In this document: piece after piece, positions 6,002-8,313 of the stretch
Layout of the letters: the number at the start of each line of letters is the position of its first letter
How positions within the stretch are numbered: position 1 is the stretch's first letter
Assembly (NCBI GenBank): GCA_019246575.1
Contig: JAFAQG010000390.1
Coordinates: 1 to 8,313 of the forward strand
Source of the DNA: Acidobacteriaceae bacterium
GTDB taxonomy: Bacteria > Acidobacteriota > Terriglobia > Bryobacterales > Bryobacteraceae
Direction of reading: 5' to 3'
DNA length: 8,313 bases
The notes under the pieces: generated by a model
The model's input: the letters and a program-made list of their open reading frames with translations, nothing else
Told to the model about the DNA's origin: nothing
Database searches by the model: none
Made by a program: the position numbers and the translations under genes

Positions 6002-7483
6002 GTGCCAGGCCCGTTCAAGATCGCTTTCATTGCTTCGGAATCGGTTCCGTTTGTGAAAGCCGGCGGCCTTGCAGACGTAGTAGGCGCATTATCCAAAGCA
6101 CTCGCCGGGCGAGGTCACGAAACAGTTGTAATTCTGCCCAAGTACGCTTCGATTGACCACGGACGCTGGAATCTCTCAGCGTTCATCAACCCGCTGGGAG
6201 TTTGGATGGGTAACGCGGAGGAATGGTGCGGGACCCTGACGACAGCCGCATCCGGCGTGCGGTTCCATTTCATCGATTCGCAAAAGTATTTTGGGCGGCC
6301 TGGCATCTACGACGATGCAGAGTTTCGAGAGTATCGCGATAATGCGCGCCGGTTCGGCTTTTTCACTCGTGCCGCGCTGCAACTCTGCCGCGATTCCGGG
6401 TTTGCGCCGGATGTTGTGCATGCTCACGACTGGCAAACGGCGCTCGCGCCGGCGTACCTGAAGCTGTGGCATCGGCATGACACAATTCTCGGCAACGCTG
6501 CTAGCGTCCTCACGATCCACAACATTGGTCACCAGGGGAAATACGATCGGGGCGATTACGAATATCTTGGGCTCGGGTCCCAGAACTTTACGGCAGACAA
6601 ATTTGAGGACTTCGGCTGCATCAACTTGCTGAAGGGCGGAATTCAGTACGCGGACCTCGTAACTACAGTCAGTCCGACCTATGCGCAAGAAACACGGGGC
6701 GAGATCGGTGGCGGTGGACTCGGTCCTATCCTGAAGGCCAAGGCCGATCGATATTGGGGGATCCTTAACGGCGCGGATTACGAGTGCTGGGATCCGTCAA
6801 AAGACCCGTTAATTGCGGCGCAGTATCGGCCCGACGACCTGAGCGGCAAAGCTGTTTGCAAGCGGGAACTGCAAAAACGGCTGATGCTCGAGGTCGCGCC
6901 CGACATTCCCGTGTTCGGAGTTATTGGCCGCTTCGTCGAGCAGAAAGGCTTTCATCTGCTCGCACAATGTATCGAATCGATCGTCAACAGGATGCGGGTG
7001 CAGTTCGCGATTCTCGGTTCCGGCGAGAAAAGTCTCGAATGGACTTTCGGACCCTTGCCTGCGCGGTATCCGGGACGGATCGGCAGTTATATCGGTTTCC
7101 AGGAAGAGATGGCGCATTGGATCGAAGCCGGAGCAGATTTTCTGGTGATGCCATCGTTATACGAGCCTTGCGGGCTGAACCAACTTTACTCGTTGAAATA
7201 TGGAACCCTGCCGATCGTGCGCGCCGTTGGCGGGCTGAACGATACCGTCTGGCAATACGACGAGGCGACCGGCGAGGGTACCGGCTTCAAGTTTTCCGAT
7301 GCAACGGTGCAGGCGCTCTATAACACCGTCGGCTGGGCTGTCAGCACGTATTATGATCGAGCGCATCACATCCGGCGGATGATCGCCACTGCGATGGCGC
7401 AAGACTTCTCATGGGGCAAGAGCGCGGCGATCTACGAACAAGCGTACCTGCAGGCCGTCGGCAACAGGCAGACTGCGGCGTGA
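6002..7483 (+). CDS. glgA: Glycogen synthase, ADP-glucose-dependent (GT5 family)
   Basis: 493 residues, close to the usual length for bacterial GlgA. The enzyme transfers glucose from ADP-glucose to the non-reducing end of an alpha-1,4-glucan, making glycogen in the cytoplasm. Family motifs appear in order: the N-terminal nucleotide-sugar motif KAGGLADVVGAL (Lys19 on), HAHDWQTA (140-147), TIHNIGHQGKY (171-181), TTVSPTYAQE (221-230), NGADYECWDP (256-265), GRFVEQKG with Arg310 and Lys315, and the C-terminal donor-site segment PSLYEPCGLNQLYSLKYGT (384-402, Glu388) followed by RAVGGLNDTV. The start is GTG at 6002. A stop lies 22 bases upstream in frame, and no other ATG, GTG or TTG fits before the conserved KIAFIASE strand. 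The ribosome binding site is weak. No glgB, glgC or glgP is visible nearby, so the gene stands apart from a glycogen operon here. An SGNH hydrolase gene follows on the same strand after 41 bp. Confidence 0.97.
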   Translation: MPGPFKIAFIASESVPFVKAGGLADVVGALSKALAGRGHETVVILPKYASIDHGRWNLSAFINPLGVWMGNAEEWCGTLTTAASGVRFHFIDSQKYFGRPGIYDDAEFREYRDNARRFGFFTRAALQLCRDSGFAPDVVHAHDWQTALAPAYLKLWHRHDTILGNAASVLTIHNIGHQGKYDRGDYEYLGLGSQNFTADKFEDFGCINLLKGGIQYADLVTTVSPTYAQETRGEIGGGGLGPILKAKADRYWGILNGADYECWDPSKDPLIAAQYRPDDLSGKAVCKRELQKRLMLEVAPDIPVFGVIGRFVEQKGFHLLAQCIESIVNRMRVQFAILGSGEKSLEWTFGPLPARYPGRIGSYIGFQEEMAHWIEAGADFLVMPSLYEPCGLNQLYSLKYGTLPIVRAVGGLNDTVWQYDEATGEGTGFKFSDATVQALYNTVGWAVSTYYDRAHHIRRMIATAMAQDFSWGKSAAIYEQAYLQAVGNRQTAA

Positions 7484-7500
7484 GCCCGGCGGTGCGCGGT

Positions 7501-7518
7501 ACGATAAGCGCTGATCGT
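7501..7518 (+). other. Small hairpin just upstream of the SGNH hydrolase start
   Basis: ACGAT (7501-7505) and ATCGT (7514-7518) can pair around an eight-base loop that itself contains AGCGCT. The hairpin ends six bases before the ATG at 7525, where a ribosome binding site would be expected, and none is obvious. There is no T run after it, so it is unlikely to terminate glgA transcripts. It could be chance. Confidence 0.25.
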
Positions 7519-7524
7519 CGCCGT

Positions 7525-8313
7525 ATGAGAACCTCAAGCTCCGCTCTCTTGTTGATTGCTCTTATTCCTCTTTCTTTGTGTGCGGGAGCGCAACAGTCGC
7601 ACTGGGTCGCGACGTGGGGCGCTAGCCCTTCGCCTCAAATGCCGGATGAGGCGAGTATGCGGAAAGAAAAGCTCGTCTTCGATAACCAGACGCTGCGCGA
7701 GATCGTGCACACAAGCGTATCCGGCGACGTAGTGCGCATGCGGCTGTCGAATGCGTATGGTAAAACGGCGGCGGATATCGGCGCAGCACACCTGGCATTG
7801 AGGGCGCAAGCGTCGGATGTCGTACCGGCATCCGATCGGGCACTTACGTTCAGCGGGCGTCCGTCCGTGTCGATCCCGCCAAACGCGATAGTGTTGAGCG
7901 ATCCTGTGAAACTGAACGTGCCTGCCGGTAGCGACCTCGCGATCAGTATTTTCCTGCCGCATGCGGCAGAAGGCGCGGGCATCCATTACGCGGCGCAACA
8001 GACTTCCTACATCGCAAGCGGCGATGCTTCCGCGTCGCGCTCGACAGCAGAGGCGACAACCATCACCTCATGGATATTTCTGGAGGGCGTCGACGTGCTC
8101 GCGCCAGGGCCGGCGGCGACCCTGGTAGCCTTTGGAGATTCCATCACAGACGGAGCTCATTCATCGATCGATGCGAACCGGCGTTGGCCGAACATTTTGG
8201 CCGACCGCTTACTTGCCCGGCACAATGCCAGCGAAATCGGCGTGATCGATGCCGGGATCGGCGGAAACCGCATTCTTCACGATGCTGTGACTAATGTTCG
8301 TTTCGGCGTTAAT
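7525..8313 (+). CDS. Secreted SGNH/GDSL-family hydrolase (XynE-like), 3'-truncated by the window edge
   Basis: Translation from the ATG at 7525 stays open for 263 codons to the right edge, so the C-terminal part is missing. Residues 1-22 are a signal peptide (MRTSSSALLLIALIPLSLCAGA). Residues about 27-190 form an N-terminal beta-rich domain typical of this subfamily: WVATWGASP, FDNQTLREIVHTSVSGD, VRMRLSNAYG, SDRALTFSGRPS, SIPPNAIVLSDPV and HYAAQQTSYIASGD. The SGNH catalytic domain begins with VAFGDSITDG, which holds the nucleophile serine (block I), then DANRRWPNILADRL, then DAGIGGNR (block II glycine). The Asn and the Asp-His blocks lie beyond the edge. Relatives are exported esterases, some linked to deacetylation of plant polysaccharides, but the substrate is not shown by this sequence. 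The gene follows glgA by 41 bp on the same strand and may be cotranscribed, though the functions are unrelated. Confidence 0.92.
   Translation, partial: MRTSSSALLLIALIPLSLCAGAQQSHWVATWGASPSPQMPDEASMRKEKLVFDNQTLREIVHTSVSGDVVRMRLSNAYGKTAADIGAAHLALRAQASDVVPASDRALTFSGRPSVSIPPNAIVLSDPVKLNVPAGSDLAISIFLPHAAEGAGIHYAAQQTSYIASGDASASRSTAEATTITSWIFLEGVDVLAPGPAATLVAFGDSITDGAHSSIDANRRWPNILADRLLARHNASEIGVIDAGIGGNRILHDAVTNVRFGVN

Noticed and set aside
5766..6056. 96-codon plus-strand frame with a hydrophobic segment before glgA
   Set aside because: It lacks a ribosome binding site, overlaps the glgA start by 55 bp, resembles no family I know, and its second half reads like out-of-frame glgA sequence.

Overview
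This window looks like an ordinary stretch of a moderately GC-rich, free-living bacterial chromosome. The combination of protein types suggests an Acidobacteriota-like soil bacterium. The clues are a subtilase with a C-terminal Trp-Gly-Thr hexapeptide tail, a secreted YVTN beta-propeller, a large beta-propeller/PHP metallohydrolase, an extracellular SGNH hydrolase and a glycogen synthase, all in unrelated orientations. The lineage is an inference from protein style and recall; there is no rRNA or marker gene to confirm it.

Layout, left to right. (1) Positions 3-2042, plus strand: the 3' part of a long gene that enters from the left edge, with beta-propeller-like repeats, a PHP-type metal-binding domain (CehA/McbA or DUF3604-like) and a C-terminal beta domain. 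(2) 2071-2853, minus: an alpha/beta hydrolase of the Bem46/ABHD13-17 type, convergent with gene 1. Its real N-terminus probably lies further upstream and includes a membrane helix. (3) 2955-3923, plus: a secreted seven-bladed YVTN propeller, divergent from gene 2. (4) 4018-5727, minus: a secreted subtilisin-like (S8) protease with propeptide, intact catalytic residues and an SxAWGT repeat tail. It is convergent with gene 3, and a strong hairpin lies between them. (5) 6002-7483, plus: glgA, ADP-glucose glycogen synthase, starting at GTG. (6) 7525 to the right edge, plus: the N-terminal 263 codons of a secreted SGNH/GDSL hydrolase (XynE-like).

The genes do not form an evident pathway. Two divergent and two convergent pairs mean most are transcribed separately; only glgA and the SGNH gene are positioned to be cotranscribed. 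Four products carry clear or likely export or membrane signals (YVTN protein, protease, SGNH hydrolase, probably the alpha/beta hydrolase), so much of the window serves the cell envelope or exterior, while GlgA is cytoplasmic. No tRNA, rRNA, CRISPR array, insertion sequence, phage gene or defence system was seen. I found no convincing undescribed system. The points most worth a second look are the propeller-PHP fusion, the hexapeptide tail with near-identical 18-bp DNA repeats, the missing canonical start codon for the membrane-anchored form of the hydrolase, and the palindromic hairpin between genes 3 and 4.
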